Shown: positions 24,276 to 31,691 of the stretch, piece by piece | Layout: every line of letters starts with the position of its first letter | Numbering within the stretch: the first letter of the stretch is position 1 | Source of the DNA: Cryptosporangium arvum DSM 44712 | GTDB taxonomy: Bacteria; Actinomycetota; Actinomycetes; Mycobacteriales; Cryptosporangiaceae | DNA: 64,000 bases | Reading direction: 5' to 3' | NCBI RefSeq assembly: GCF_000585375.1 | Contig: NZ_KK073874.1 | Coordinates: 4,743,251 to 4,807,250 of the forward strand | Made by a program: the position numbers and the translations under genes | The notes under the pieces: model-generated | The model's input: the letters and a program-made list of their open reading frames with translations, nothing else | What the model was told of the DNA's origin: nothing | Database searches by the model: none

Positions 24276-24288
24276 GATATCAAATATC
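24276..24288. promoter_or_regulatory. Palindrome upstream of the GntR gene
   Basis: GATATCAAATATC: perfect 5-bp arms around CAA, 34 bp before the start codon, in an otherwise GC-rich region. Likely an autoregulatory GntR operator. Confidence 0.6.
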
Positions 24289-24333
24289 GAAACGACCGTC
24301 GGATCGCGGAGGGCCGGCGACCACGTGCGATCC

Positions 24334-26160
24334 CTAGCGGTAGAGGTCGTCGATCGCGTCGGAGTAGCGATCGGAGATCGTGCGGCGCTTGAGCTTGAGC
24401 GTCGGGGTCAGCTCCCCGGCCTCCGGACTCAGCGCCGCGGGCAGCACCTGGAACTTCTTCACCTGCTCGGACCGGGCGAGCCGCGCGTTCGCGGCGTCGA
24501 CCGCGGCCTGGAGCTCCGCGAGCACGGCCGGATGCGCGGCCAGCGACTTCGGGTCCGGCGCTTCGATGCCCCGCGCGGACGCCCAGGCCGGGGCGGCCTC
24601 CTCGTCCAGGCTGATCAGCGCCGTGATGTAGGGACGCCGGTCGCCGATCGCGATCGCGTACCCGATCAGCGGGTGCGTGCGGAGCAGGTTCTCGATCTGC
24701 GCCGGGGCGACGTTCTTGCCGGCCGCGGTGATCAGCAGTTCCTTCTTGCGGTCGGTGATCGTGAGGAACCCGGCCTCGTCGATCGTGCCGATGTCACCGG
24801 TGGCCAGCCAGCCGTCGGCGTCGGTGACCGGTGCGACGCTGCCGTCGGCCTGCAGGTAGCCCTGACAGACCAGCGGTCCGCGGACGAGGATCTCGCCGTC
24901 GTCGGCGAGCTTCACTTCCATGCCGACGTTGGGCACGCCGACGGTGCCGGTGCGGAAGTGTCCGGGCGTGTTGATCGTCGCGGTGCCGGTGGTCTCGGTC
25001 ATGCCCCAGACCTCGTACACCTCGACGCCGATGCCGGCGAGGAACGTCAGCACGTCGACCGGGATCGGGGCGGCGCCGCTGCCGGCGTGGATGATGTTGT
25101 CCAGGCCGAGCTTGGCGCGGATCGGCTTGAGGATCAGCGCGTCGAGCGACGCGAGCTGCTCGGTGAGCTCGGCCGGCACCTCCTGGTGGTGCTCGCGCAG
25201 GCCGTGCACCTCGAGCGCGACCGCGGTGGCACCGGCGACGGCGTCGCGCACGGCCGGGTCGGCGGCGGCGAGGAAGCCCTGCAGCGCGGCCACCATCTTC
25301 TCCCAGACCCGGGGGACGCCGAAGAAGCTGTACGGCGTCACCGCGAGCAGCGCCGCGACCGCCTGGGAGGGGTCGGAGACGATGTGGACGTGCCCGGCCC
25401 GGTACACCGGGATGTAGATCCCGAGCACCCGCTCGGCGATGTGGGCCAGCGGCAGGTACGCGATCGTCGGGGCGTGCGCGGGCAGGTCGACGAGCAGTTC
25501 CAGCGCGACGGCCTGGTGCAGCACGTTGCGGTGGGTCAGCACGACGCCCTTCGGGTCTCCGGTCGTGCCGGAGGTGTAGAGCAGCGTCACCGGGTCGTCC
25601 GGGGTGACCTGCGGCCAGCGGTCCTCGAACGCCGCCGGGTCGTTCGCGTACCGGTCGGCGCCGGCGGCCTCGACGGCGGTCAGGTCGGTCAGGCGGGGGT
25701 CGTCGAACTCGACGCCGGTGGGGTCGATCAGCACGATCGCCCGGACGTCGGCGAGCTCGTCGAGGATCGGCGACCAGCGGCTGAGCTGCTCGGCGTTCTC
25801 GATGACCAGCACCGTGGCCCGGCTGTGCCCGGCCAGGTAGCCCAGCTGCGGTGTCGAGAGCGTGGCGTACGCGCTGCACGGCACCGCGCCGAGGTGGACG
25901 GCGGCGAGGTCGACGAGCCAGTGCTCGATCCGGCTGGAGGCCGAGATCAGCATCCGGTCGCCGGCGGCGAGCCCGGCGTCGTCGAGGCCGAGCGCGACGG
26001 CGGCGACCCGGCGGCGCAGCTCGCCCCAGGTGAGCGTGGAGTCGTCGTCGCCGAGGTGGCTCAGGGCCGGGTGGTCGGCGAACTCGCCCGCGTTGGAGCG
26101 CAGCAGTAACGGGATGGTCAGCTCGGCGGTAGCCGCCGCGCATTCGTCGGCGAGGGACAT
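24334..26160 (-). CDS. Long-chain acyl-CoA synthetase (FadD15-like)
   Basis: A 608-aa AMP-forming ligase activating fatty acids to acyl-CoA. Motifs: P-loop YTSGTTGDPKGVVLTHRN; EVWGMTETTGTATIN; TGDIGTIDEAGFLTITDRKK with the hinge; and the C-terminal Lys region. The layout matches the eukaryote-like/FadD15 group. Start ATG 26160. Upstream lies a 115-bp gap with an inverted repeat, then the tandem TetR gene; downstream is GntR. It supplies substrates for the acyl-CoA dehydrogenase nearby. Membrane-associated or cytosolic. Confidence 0.94.
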   Translation of the reverse strand: MSLADECAAATAELTIPLLLRSNAGEFADHPALSHLGDDDSTLTWGELRRRVAAVALGLDDAGLAAGDRMLISASSRIEHWLVDLAAVHLGAVPCSAYATLSTPQLGYLAGHSRATVLVIENAEQLSRWSPILDELADVRAIVLIDPTGVEFDDPRLTDLTAVEAAGADRYANDPAAFEDRWPQVTPDDPVTLLYTSGTTGDPKGVVLTHRNVLHQAVALELLVDLPAHAPTIAYLPLAHIAERVLGIYIPVYRAGHVHIVSDPSQAVAALLAVTPYSFFGVPRVWEKMVAALQGFLAAADPAVRDAVAGATAVALEVHGLREHHQEVPAELTEQLASLDALILKPIRAKLGLDNIIHAGSGAAPIPVDVLTFLAGIGVEVYEVWGMTETTGTATINTPGHFRTGTVGVPNVGMEVKLADDGEILVRGPLVCQGYLQADGSVAPVTDADGWLATGDIGTIDEAGFLTITDRKKELLITAAGKNVAPAQIENLLRTHPLIGYAIAIGDRRPYITALISLDEEAAPAWASARGIEAPDPKSLAAHPAVLAELQAAVDAANARLARSEQVKKFQVLPAALSPEAGELTPTLKLKRRTISDRYSDAIDDLYR

Positions 26161-26224
26161 CCGTGGTCTCCCTTCACCGGCCCCGCGGGCCGGCGCTGGC
26201 CTGGGTGGAGGTGCTGACGAGACT

Positions 26225-26240
26225 GTAAACCACGGTTAAC
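26225..26240. promoter_or_regulatory. Inverted repeat in the fadD promoter
   Basis: GTAAACCACGGTTAAC has 7-bp arms with one mismatch around AC, in the gap upstream of fadD. A candidate operator for one of the adjacent TetR or GntR proteins. Confidence 0.45.
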
Positions 26241-26252
26241 TTCGGAGGGCAC

Positions 26253-26272
26253 GAAAAAAGGCTTTGCCGCCG
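26253..26272 (-). terminator. Weak terminator after the tandem TetR gene
   Basis: Read on the minus strand, GGCAAAGCC is followed by six T residues just past the stop codon at 26276. The stem is only 3 bp, so this is a weak candidate. It is one of the very few T-runs in the window. Confidence 0.3.
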
Positions 26273-26275
26273 ACG

Positions 26276-27499
26276 TCAGGCGCGACGCATGCACTCCAGG
26301 GCCAGCGAGGCCACCAGGGGGCGGTACGAGTCCGGTGGGGACGGGTCGGTCGCGCCACCCAGGTCGGTGACGAGGTTCAGTGCCGCGTGCACGAGGATCC
26401 GCGCCTCGGACGCCGCCAGGCCGGGCCGGACCCCCACCAGCAGGCGCACCCACTCGTCGACCTGGAGCCGTTGGATCTTGCGCAGTTCGTGCCGGTCCCG
26501 GTCGGGCAGGTTGTTGTTCTCGGCCAGGTACACCGCGACCAGGTCGCGCTGGCCGAAGGTCAGGTCGACGAAACCCTCGACCAGCCGGCGCAGGCCCTCC
26601 TCGTCGGTCGCCGCGGCCTCCAGCGACGCGGTCGTGTTCGACGTGACCTGCTCGGCGGCCCGGTGGTACGCGGCGGCGAGCAGGTCGGCCTTGCTCGGGA
26701 AGTACCGGTACAGGCTGGAGGCGTGCAGGCCGGACGCCTTGCCGATGTCCTCCATGCCCACCGCGTGGTACCCGTGCTGGTGGAAGAGCCGGATCGCGGT
26801 GGCCAGCACGGCCTCGCGGCGGACGTCCTGCTGGCGGGCGGTGCGGGGGTCCCCGGCGGGGGTGCCCCGGGCGGGGGAGTTCGCGGGCGCGGCGGCCGGC
26901 GGAACGGCGGGAACCTCGGCCGTGAGCAGTGCCCAGCCGGCCCGGCGCAGCAGGTCCACCGCGCGGCTGCGTGAGATCGGGGCCCGGTGCGTGGCCGGGC
27001 TCGCCAGCGCGCTGAACGCCGCCCGGGTCAGCAGCCGGGGCAGGCGGGGCGGCAGCTCGGGACGGATCGCGCCCAGCGGCTCGGCGATGCGTCCGATCAG
27101 CGTGTTGAGGCCGTCCCGGAACTCGGCGCGGTGCTCGGGCTCCAGGTACCGGTTCTCCCACTGGTACAGCCCGCCCACCCGCCGCTGCTCGACGCTGAGC
27201 GTCGCCAGCGCGTCGAGCACGTGGTCGAGCTTCTCGCGCGGGTCGGTGGACTCGGCCAGGGCGCGGTCGACCGTGCCGCGGATCGTGACCGTCAGTTCCC
27301 GGGTGGCGTGCACGAGCATCGCGTACTTGTTCGGAAAGTGCCGGTAGATGGCGGGCCCGGTGATGCCGACCGCGCCGGCGATCTCGTCGACGCCGACGCC
27401 GTGGTAGCCGCGCGCGCAGAAGAGCTCGGCCGCGGCCAGGGCGATCTGGGCCTTCCGGTTCTTCGGACGCTTGGTTGGCGTCGGCTGTGCCGCGTCCGT
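26276..27499 (-). CDS. Tandem-domain TetR regulator with no standard start codon
   Basis: One frame encodes two complete TetR DNA-binding domains: RKAQIALAAAELFCARGYHG...GPAIYRHFPNKYAML, and about 200 residues later RREAVLATAIRLFHQHGYHA...ASSLYRYFPSKADLL, each followed by a helical ligand-type region (407 aa). Between the last upstream stop (near 27515) and the first HTH there is no ATG, GTG or TTG. The best start is ACG at 27497-27499, placed 5 bp after a perfect GGAGG, as if an ATG had mutated. The first standard start (ATG 27319) would delete the first HTH. Double TetR proteins are known in actinobacteria, often near lipid genes. Confidence 0.8.
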   Translation of the reverse strand, partial: TDAAQPTPTKRPKNRKAQIALAAAELFCARGYHGVGVDEIAGAVGITGPAIYRHFPNKYAMLVHATRELTVTIRGTVDRALAESTDPREKLDHVLDALATLSVEQRRVGGLYQWENRYLEPEHRAEFRDGLNTLIGRIAEPLGAIRPELPPRLPRLLTRAAFSALASPATHRAPISRSRAVDLLRRAGWALLTAEVPAVPPAAAPANSPARGTPAGDPRTARQQDVRREAVLATAIRLFHQHGYHAVGMEDIGKASGLHASSLYRYFPSKADLLAAAYHRAAEQVTSNTTASLEAAATDEEGLRRLVEGFVDLTFGQRDLVAVYLAENNNLPDRDRHELRKIQRLQVDEWVRLLVGVRPGLAASEARILVHAALNLVTDLGGATDPSPPDSYRPLVASLALECMRRA

Positions 27500-27523
27500 G
27501 TCGTCCTCCGGTGCTCGTGCTAA

Positions 27524-27538
27524 TCAGTGCCGCACTGA
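27524..27538. promoter_or_regulatory. Palindrome upstream of the tandem TetR gene
   Basis: TCAGTGCCGCACTGA on the + strand: perfect 7-bp arms TCAGTGC and GCACTGA around one base, 25 bp before the ACG start. Likely an autoregulatory TetR operator. Confidence 0.6.
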
Positions 27539-27577
27539 AAGTACCCGGAGGCCGATCGTCGCGGCGAGCGACCTCGC

Positions 27578-28402
27578 TCATATCAGCGGCTTCCCGCGCC
27601 GGATCCGGCGCTTGACGTCCCACAACAGGTAGTTGAACGGGAACTCGCGCACGACCGCGGGCTGCCACCGGGAGAGCCGCCCGATCGTGCGCATCGTCGT
27701 CTCGAAGCGCCGCTGGCGCCGCTCGTCCCAGTCCAGCCGCATCTCGGCCCGGAACTCGGGCGGAAGGAAGCCGGTGGTGATGAACGTGTTCAGCGGGACG
27801 AACGGGGCGCGCAGCGGGCGGGGCAACCAGTCCGAGCGCACCACGGCCAGCAGGTGCTCGCGGATCGTGTCGTCGATGTGCACCGCGGCCAGCTCCGCGT
27901 CCCAGTAGCGCTGGAAAGCCGCGCGGTCGGGCGGCCACAAGTGCGCGCGCACCTCGAGGGTGGTGCCGAGCGCGGCGCAGCGGCGGTACACGTCGGCGGC
28001 CTCCTCGGGGGTGAGGGTGTAGCCGAGGGTGGCGTAGGTGTCCTCGAACCCGCGGTAGAGGCAGGCGGCCACCCAGAGCTGGAGGCGCGGGTCCATCGCG
28101 GAGTAACGCACCGGGCTGGCGGCGGTGGAATACACCTGCCGGTGGGCGACCGCGACCGCGGCCCGGTAGGCGTCCTTCTCCGCCTCGGTGCCGAGCATCG
28201 CGACGGCCAGGTAGGACAGCGTGGTGCGGGTGCGTTTGACCGGGTGGTCGAAGAGCCGTCCGCTCTCGACCCTGCTCTCGTGCACGCCGTAGCCGACGGC
28301 CGGGTGCGCCAGCTGCATGATCACGTTCGCCGCGGCGGCCAGGAGGCCGGCGCCGTGGACGATCCGGCGTAAGTCCGTCGTCGCCGGCTCAGTGGACGTC
28401 AC
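27578..28402 (-). CDS. DUF2236 oxygenase-like protein (MpaB/Lcp superfamily)
   Basis: A 274-aa protein of the family that includes latex-clearing protein and mycophenolic-acid MpaB. It shows VIMQLAHPAVGYGVHES, DHPVKRTRTTLSYLAVAMLG, LQLWVAACLYRGFEDTYATL, FVPLNTFITTGFLPPEFRAE and a basic C-terminus. Members are heme-dependent or predicted oxygenases; the specific reaction is unknown. Start GTG 28402 follows GGAGG. It is divergent from a TetR gene with two palindromes between, a very common arrangement in actinomycetes, so the TetR protein is probably its repressor. Confidence 0.87.
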   Translation of the reverse strand: MTSTEPATTDLRRIVHGAGLLAAAANVIMQLAHPAVGYGVHESRVESGRLFDHPVKRTRTTLSYLAVAMLGTEAEKDAYRAAVAVAHRQVYSTAASPVRYSAMDPRLQLWVAACLYRGFEDTYATLGYTLTPEEAADVYRRCAALGTTLEVRAHLWPPDRAAFQRYWDAELAAVHIDDTIREHLLAVVRSDWLPRPLRAPFVPLNTFITTGFLPPEFRAEMRLDWDERRQRRFETTMRTIGRLSRWQPAVVREFPFNYLLWDVKRRIRRGKPLI

Positions 28403-28415
28403 GGTGCCTCCATTC

Positions 28416-28433
28416 TGATAACATGCGTTCTCA
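28416..28433. promoter_or_regulatory. TetR operator candidate, DUF2236/TetR intergenic
   Basis: TGATAACATGCGTTCTCA: 7-bp arms with one mismatch around ATGC. The pattern TGANAAC-N4-GTTNTCA is typical of TetR-family operators. It lies 14 bp upstream of the DUF2236 start. Confidence 0.65.
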
Positions 28434-28440
28434 GATAGCG

Positions 28441-28454
28441 TGACAGACGTGTCA
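28441..28454. promoter_or_regulatory. Second palindrome, DUF2236/TetR intergenic
   Basis: TGACAGACGTGTCA: perfect 5-bp arms TGACA/TGTCA around 4 bp, directly before the TetR start codon. Possibly a second, autoregulatory site or part of the TetR promoter. Confidence 0.45.
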
Positions 28455-28456
28455 AG

Positions 28457-29128
28457 ATGTGCGCCATGGAGGACGGTGCGCTGCGCACGTACGGCGGGGT
28501 CACGGGCGTCGACCGCGCGGCTGAGCGGCGTGCGGCGTTGCTCGCGGCCGGACTGGAACTGCTCGGGTCGCCGACCGGGCCGGGGGAGCTGACCGTCCGC
28601 GGGGTGTGCCGGCACGCCGGGCTCACCGCCCGGTACTTCTACGAGAGCTTCGCCGATCGGGACGCGCTGACCGCCGCGGTCTACGACGGTGTGGTCGCCG
28701 ACCTCGGCGCGGACGTGCTGGCCGCGCTGGAGGGCGCGCCCCGCACGGCCCGGGAGCGGACGCGCGCCGGGCTCGCCGCGCTGATCGGGAACATCGCCGA
28801 GGACCCGCGGCGCGGGCGGCTGCTGTTCTCCCGGTCGCTGGGCGCGAGCCCGGTGGTGGCCGCGCGGCGCGCGGAGTCGACGCGCTGGTTCGTCGACCTG
28901 CTGACCGCGCAGGTGCGCGGGTTCTACGGCGTCGCGCGGACGCCACGGCTCGACGTCGCCGCCGAACTGCTGGTGGGCGGAGTGGCGCAGGTGCTGACGT
29001 CCTGGCTGGACGGCGTGCTCGACCTCGGCGCGGACGAGCTCACCGAGCACTGCACCGGGCTGTTCCTCGCGCTGGCGGGCGAGCGGGCCGACTCACGCGT
29101 CGGCGAGGGCGGGGCGGCCCGCGGGTAG
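28457..29128 (+). CDS. TetR-family regulator
   Basis: A 223-aa repressor: HTH around GELTVRGVCRHAGLTARYFYESFADRD, followed by a helical ligand-binding domain. ATG 28457 or the in-frame ATG 28466 are both possible. It is divergent from the DUF2236 gene and likely regulates it through the site at 28416. Its 3' end overlaps the convergent membrane-protein gene by 36 bp, so the two transcripts are antisense over their last codons. Confidence 0.88.
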   Translation: MCAMEDGALRTYGGVTGVDRAAERRAALLAAGLELLGSPTGPGELTVRGVCRHAGLTARYFYESFADRDALTAAVYDGVVADLGADVLAALEGAPRTARERTRAGLAALIGNIAEDPRRGRLLFSRSLGASPVVAARRAESTRWFVDLLTAQVRGFYGVARTPRLDVAAELLVGGVAQVLTSWLDGVLDLGADELTEHCTGLFLALAGERADSRVGEGGAARG

Positions 29129-29641
29129 CGCCCTCGGCGGGGCCGCGAGCGGCAGCGCGGCGATCGCGGTGGCGGCCGTCGGCAGCGGAACGGCCCTGGT
29201 CACGGCATCCAGGTGAGCCCGGTGACGCAACCACAGGCTGCCGACGATGCCCCAGGCGACGCTCGCCACCCCGACGATCGCGAGCCCGATCAACGCCAGC
29301 GCGATGTCGCCCCAGAGCCACCCGCTGGTGAGCACGACGGTGGCGCCGTATCCGACGAACATCAGCCCGACGCTCGCCGCGACCGCCGCCACCGTCCAGT
29401 GCGGACGGGTCGTCGGCCGGCACAGCAGCGGCCAGGTGACGTACGCGACGGTGGCGGTGAGCGCGACCACCAGCGCCGGCGGGTGCCCGTGCTGCAGGGC
29501 CCGCACCGCCAGCACGGTGGCGAATCCACTGGTGAGGGTGATCGCGGCCAGCCACCGCCAGCGCCGGTTCCGGACGGGTTCGACGCTCGTCCGGGCGGCC
29601 ACCGCGGTTGCTAACGCCGCTGCGATCGCGTAGGTGAACAT
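29093..29641 (-). CDS. Multipass membrane protein, function unknown
   Basis: A 182-aa protein starting MFTYAIAAALATAVAART, with about five hydrophobic helices (for example LVVALTATVAYVTWPLL, VAAVAASVGLMFVGYGATVV, IALALIGLAIVGVASVAWGIV) and an Ala/Pro-rich C-terminal tail. ATG 29641 is preceded by AGGAGG at ideal spacing. I do not recognise the family. It converges on and overlaps the TetR gene. Confidence 0.75.
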   Translation of the reverse strand: MFTYAIAAALATAVAARTSVEPVRNRRWRWLAAITLTSGFATVLAVRALQHGHPPALVVALTATVAYVTWPLLCRPTTRPHWTVAAVAASVGLMFVGYGATVVLTSGWLWGDIALALIGLAIVGVASVAWGIVGSLWLRHRAHLDAVTRAVPLPTAATAIAALPLAAPPRALPAGRPALADA

Positions 29642-29774
29642 TTCGCCTCCTCGACGCCGGGACACATCGAGTCAGATATTTAGCACTAAGTCCTCCTAAC
29701 GCGGGCGTGTCGCCACGCGCGAGACGGGCCCGGTGTCTATTGACTTTCGATAGGTAGTGCGCGATCTTCGATCT

Positions 29775-30254
29775 ATGTTGACTGAGAGTCGAGTGATCGC
29801 CGCCCTGCGCGCCTTTCTCGTCGTGCTGTTCGGGATCCTGGTGCTGTTCCAGACCATGTCGCTGCCGGGCCAGTTCGCCCACCTGGCCGAAGAGGATCCC
29901 GACATGGCGTATCTGCGCTGGCCGGCCACCGCGGTGACGGTGTTCTGGGTGCTGTGCGTCCAGGTCGTGATCGTGTCGATCTGGCAGTTGCTCGCCCGGG
30001 TGCGCCGCGACCGCATCTTCAGCGAGGACTCGTTCACCTGGGTCACCCTGATCGTCCGGGCGATCGGCGCCGGGTGGGTGGTGCTGCTGGGCGTGTTCCT
30101 CTACGTCGGCTTCAACGCGACCGACCCCGGGTTGCCGTTGCTGCTGTTCCTGCTCCTGGTGGGCGTGGCCGTGCTCGGGCTGCTCGTCGTCGTGATGCGC
30201 GCGCTGCTGCGTCAGGCGACCACGCTGCGGTCGGACATGGAGGCGGTCATCTGA
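29775..30254 (+). CDS. DUF2975 membrane protein
   Basis: A 159-aa protein with four hydrophobic helices in the DUF2975 arrangement: FLVVLFGILVLFQTMSLPGQ, an interhelix segment ending DRIFSEDS, then WVVLLGVFLYVGF and LLLFLLLVGVAVLGLLVVVM. The ATG at 29775 has no good ribosome-binding site, so leaderless translation is possible; a GTG at 29757 is the alternative. It overlaps the following XRE gene by one base (TGATG). DUF2975/XRE pairs are frequent and are thought to act together as membrane protein and regulator. Confidence 0.85.
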   Translation: MLTESRVIAALRAFLVVLFGILVLFQTMSLPGQFAHLAEEDPDMAYLRWPATAVTVFWVLCVQVVIVSIWQLLARVRRDRIFSEDSFTWVTLIVRAIGAGWVVLLGVFLYVGFNATDPGLPLLLFLLLVGVAVLGLLVVVMRALLRQATTLRSDMEAVI

Positions 30255-30472
30255 TGGCGATCGTCGTCCGGATCGACGTCGAGCTGGCCAAGCGGAAGAT
30301 GAGCGTGGGGGAGTTCGCCGAGCGGGTCGGGCTGACCCCGGCGAACGTGGCGGTGCTGAAGAACGGCCGGGCGAAGGCGGTGCGGTTCAGCACCCTGGAG
30401 GCGATGTGCCGCGTGCTCGACTGCCAACCCGGTGACCTGCTCGAATGGATCGACGACGAGGAAGCGTCATGA
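30254..30472 (+). CDS. Small XRE-family DNA-binding protein (YozG-like)
   Basis: A 72-aa Cro/CI-type protein consisting only of a helix-turn-helix: VELAKRKMSVGEFAERVGLT, PANVAVLKNGRAKAVRFSTL, EAMCRVLDCQPGDLLEW. It is coupled to the upstream DUF2975 gene. Expected to control its own two-gene unit. The stop codon is overlapped by an ATG opening only a six-codon frame, which is not considered a gene. Confidence 0.9.
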   Translation: MAIVVRIDVELAKRKMSVGEFAERVGLTPANVAVLKNGRAKAVRFSTLEAMCRVLDCQPGDLLEWIDDEEAS

Positions 30473-30539
30473 GTACGCGCCGGACGTGACGGCGGCCAGG
30501 CGGCGCGACAGGGCCAGCTGGAGGGCCGCGTGACGGCCG

Positions 30540-30773
30540 GCGGAACCCCGGCCCGGCCTCGGCGGCGACGACCTCGCCCAGCAGGGACAGGTCGAACAGG
30601 AACTCGGCCCGGCGGGCCCGCGGCAGATCGGTGAGGTGGTCGGCCGGTCCGGCGTAGAGCAGGAGGCAGTACCCGGGCAGGTGCTGGGTGTCGCCGATGA
30701 CCGCCCAGCCGGTGCGCATGCGGCCGAGCACGGCCGGGTTCTCGCCGCGCTCGGCGGCCTCGAGCCGATCCAT
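30540..30773 (-). pseudogene. Truncated HIT-family hydrolase gene
   Basis: The first about 78 residues (MDRLEAAERGENPAVLGRM, TGWAVIGDTQHLPGYCLLL) match the N-terminal half of small HIT-domain proteins. Sequence after GEVVAAEAGPGFRR no longer resembles the family, and the HxHxHxx nucleotide-binding motif, needed for activity, is missing. The frame stays open into unrelated sequence antisense to the XRE gene. It is a 3'-deleted remnant next to a methyltransferase gene. Confidence 0.6.
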
Positions 30774-30818
30774 GCCTCCCGGTGATAGCAGACCGCCGCC
30801 CGCCGTAGGGTGACCACA

Positions 30819-31574
30819 ATGGACACGCACACGCCGCAGACCGCCCGGATCTGGAACTACCTGCTCGGCGGCTCCGACAACTACCCGGCCGACCGCGCGG
30901 TGGGCGACCAGATCGTCCAGGGCATGCCCCAACTGGCGGAGAACGCCCGGCTCTCCCGCGCCTTCCTCAACCGGGCCGCTCGTTACCTCGCCGGCGAGGC
31001 CGGGGTCACCCAGTTCCTCGACGTGGGCTCCGGCCTGCCGGCCGCCAGCAACACCCACGAGGTGGCGCAGGCCGTCGACCCGGCCGCCCGGGTCGTGTAC
31101 GTCGACTCCGACCCGATGGTCGCCGCGCACTCCCGGACGCTGCTCACCAGCACCCCGGAGGGCGCCACCGACTACCTCGAGGCCGACATGCGCGACGCGG
31201 CGGCGATCCTGGGCGGAGCCGCCCGCACGCTCGACCTCGACCGGCCGGTGGCGCTGTTCCTGATGGGTGTGCTCGGGCACGTCGAGTCGGACGCCGAGGC
31301 CGCCGCGATCGTCCACGGGCTCCTCGACGTGCTCGCCCCCGGCAGCTACTTCGCGATGTACGACGGCAGCGACACCAGCGAGGCCAACACCGAGGCCGTC
31401 CGGATCTGGAACCTCTCCGCGAACCCGAAGTACCACCTGCGGAGCGTCGAGCGGATCGCCGCGCTCTTCGACGGCCTCGACCTGGTGGAACCCGGCGTGG
31501 TGCCGGTGACCCGGTGGCGGTCGGACGGCGCGGAGGTCGACCAGTACTGCGCCGTCGGCCGCAAAGCCGTCTAG
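30819..31574 (+). CDS. S-adenosyl methyltransferase, DUF574 family (second copy)
   Basis: A 251-aa paralogue of the gene at 11353: ARIWNYLLGGSDNYPADRA, FLDVGSGLPAASNTHEVA, VVYVDSDPMVAAHSRTLL, LFLMGVLGHVESD. ATG 30819 lies 8 bp after TAGGG; a GTG at 30810 is the alternative. It is divergent from the HIT remnant. Substrate unknown. Its presence twice in 20 kb fits the expansion of the family in actinomycetes. Confidence 0.9.
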   Translation: MDTHTPQTARIWNYLLGGSDNYPADRAVGDQIVQGMPQLAENARLSRAFLNRAARYLAGEAGVTQFLDVGSGLPAASNTHEVAQAVDPAARVVYVDSDPMVAAHSRTLLTSTPEGATDYLEADMRDAAAILGGAARTLDLDRPVALFLMGVLGHVESDAEAAAIVHGLLDVLAPGSYFAMYDGSDTSEANTEAVRIWNLSANPKYHLRSVERIAALFDGLDLVEPGVVPVTRWRSDGAEVDQYCAVGRKAV

Positions 31575-31691
31575 TGCCATTCGGCCGGCCGGCGGCCCGT
31601 CCCGGACGACCACGGCGGGCCCGCACCGGGAAACGAGCCCTAAGCTGCGAGCCGGATTGAACGCGGAACATCCCGGGACCGTAGAGGAAGC

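Noticed and set aside
30467-30485. Six-codon frame overlapping the XRE stop codon
   Set aside because: MSTRRT followed by stop; far too short and without support.
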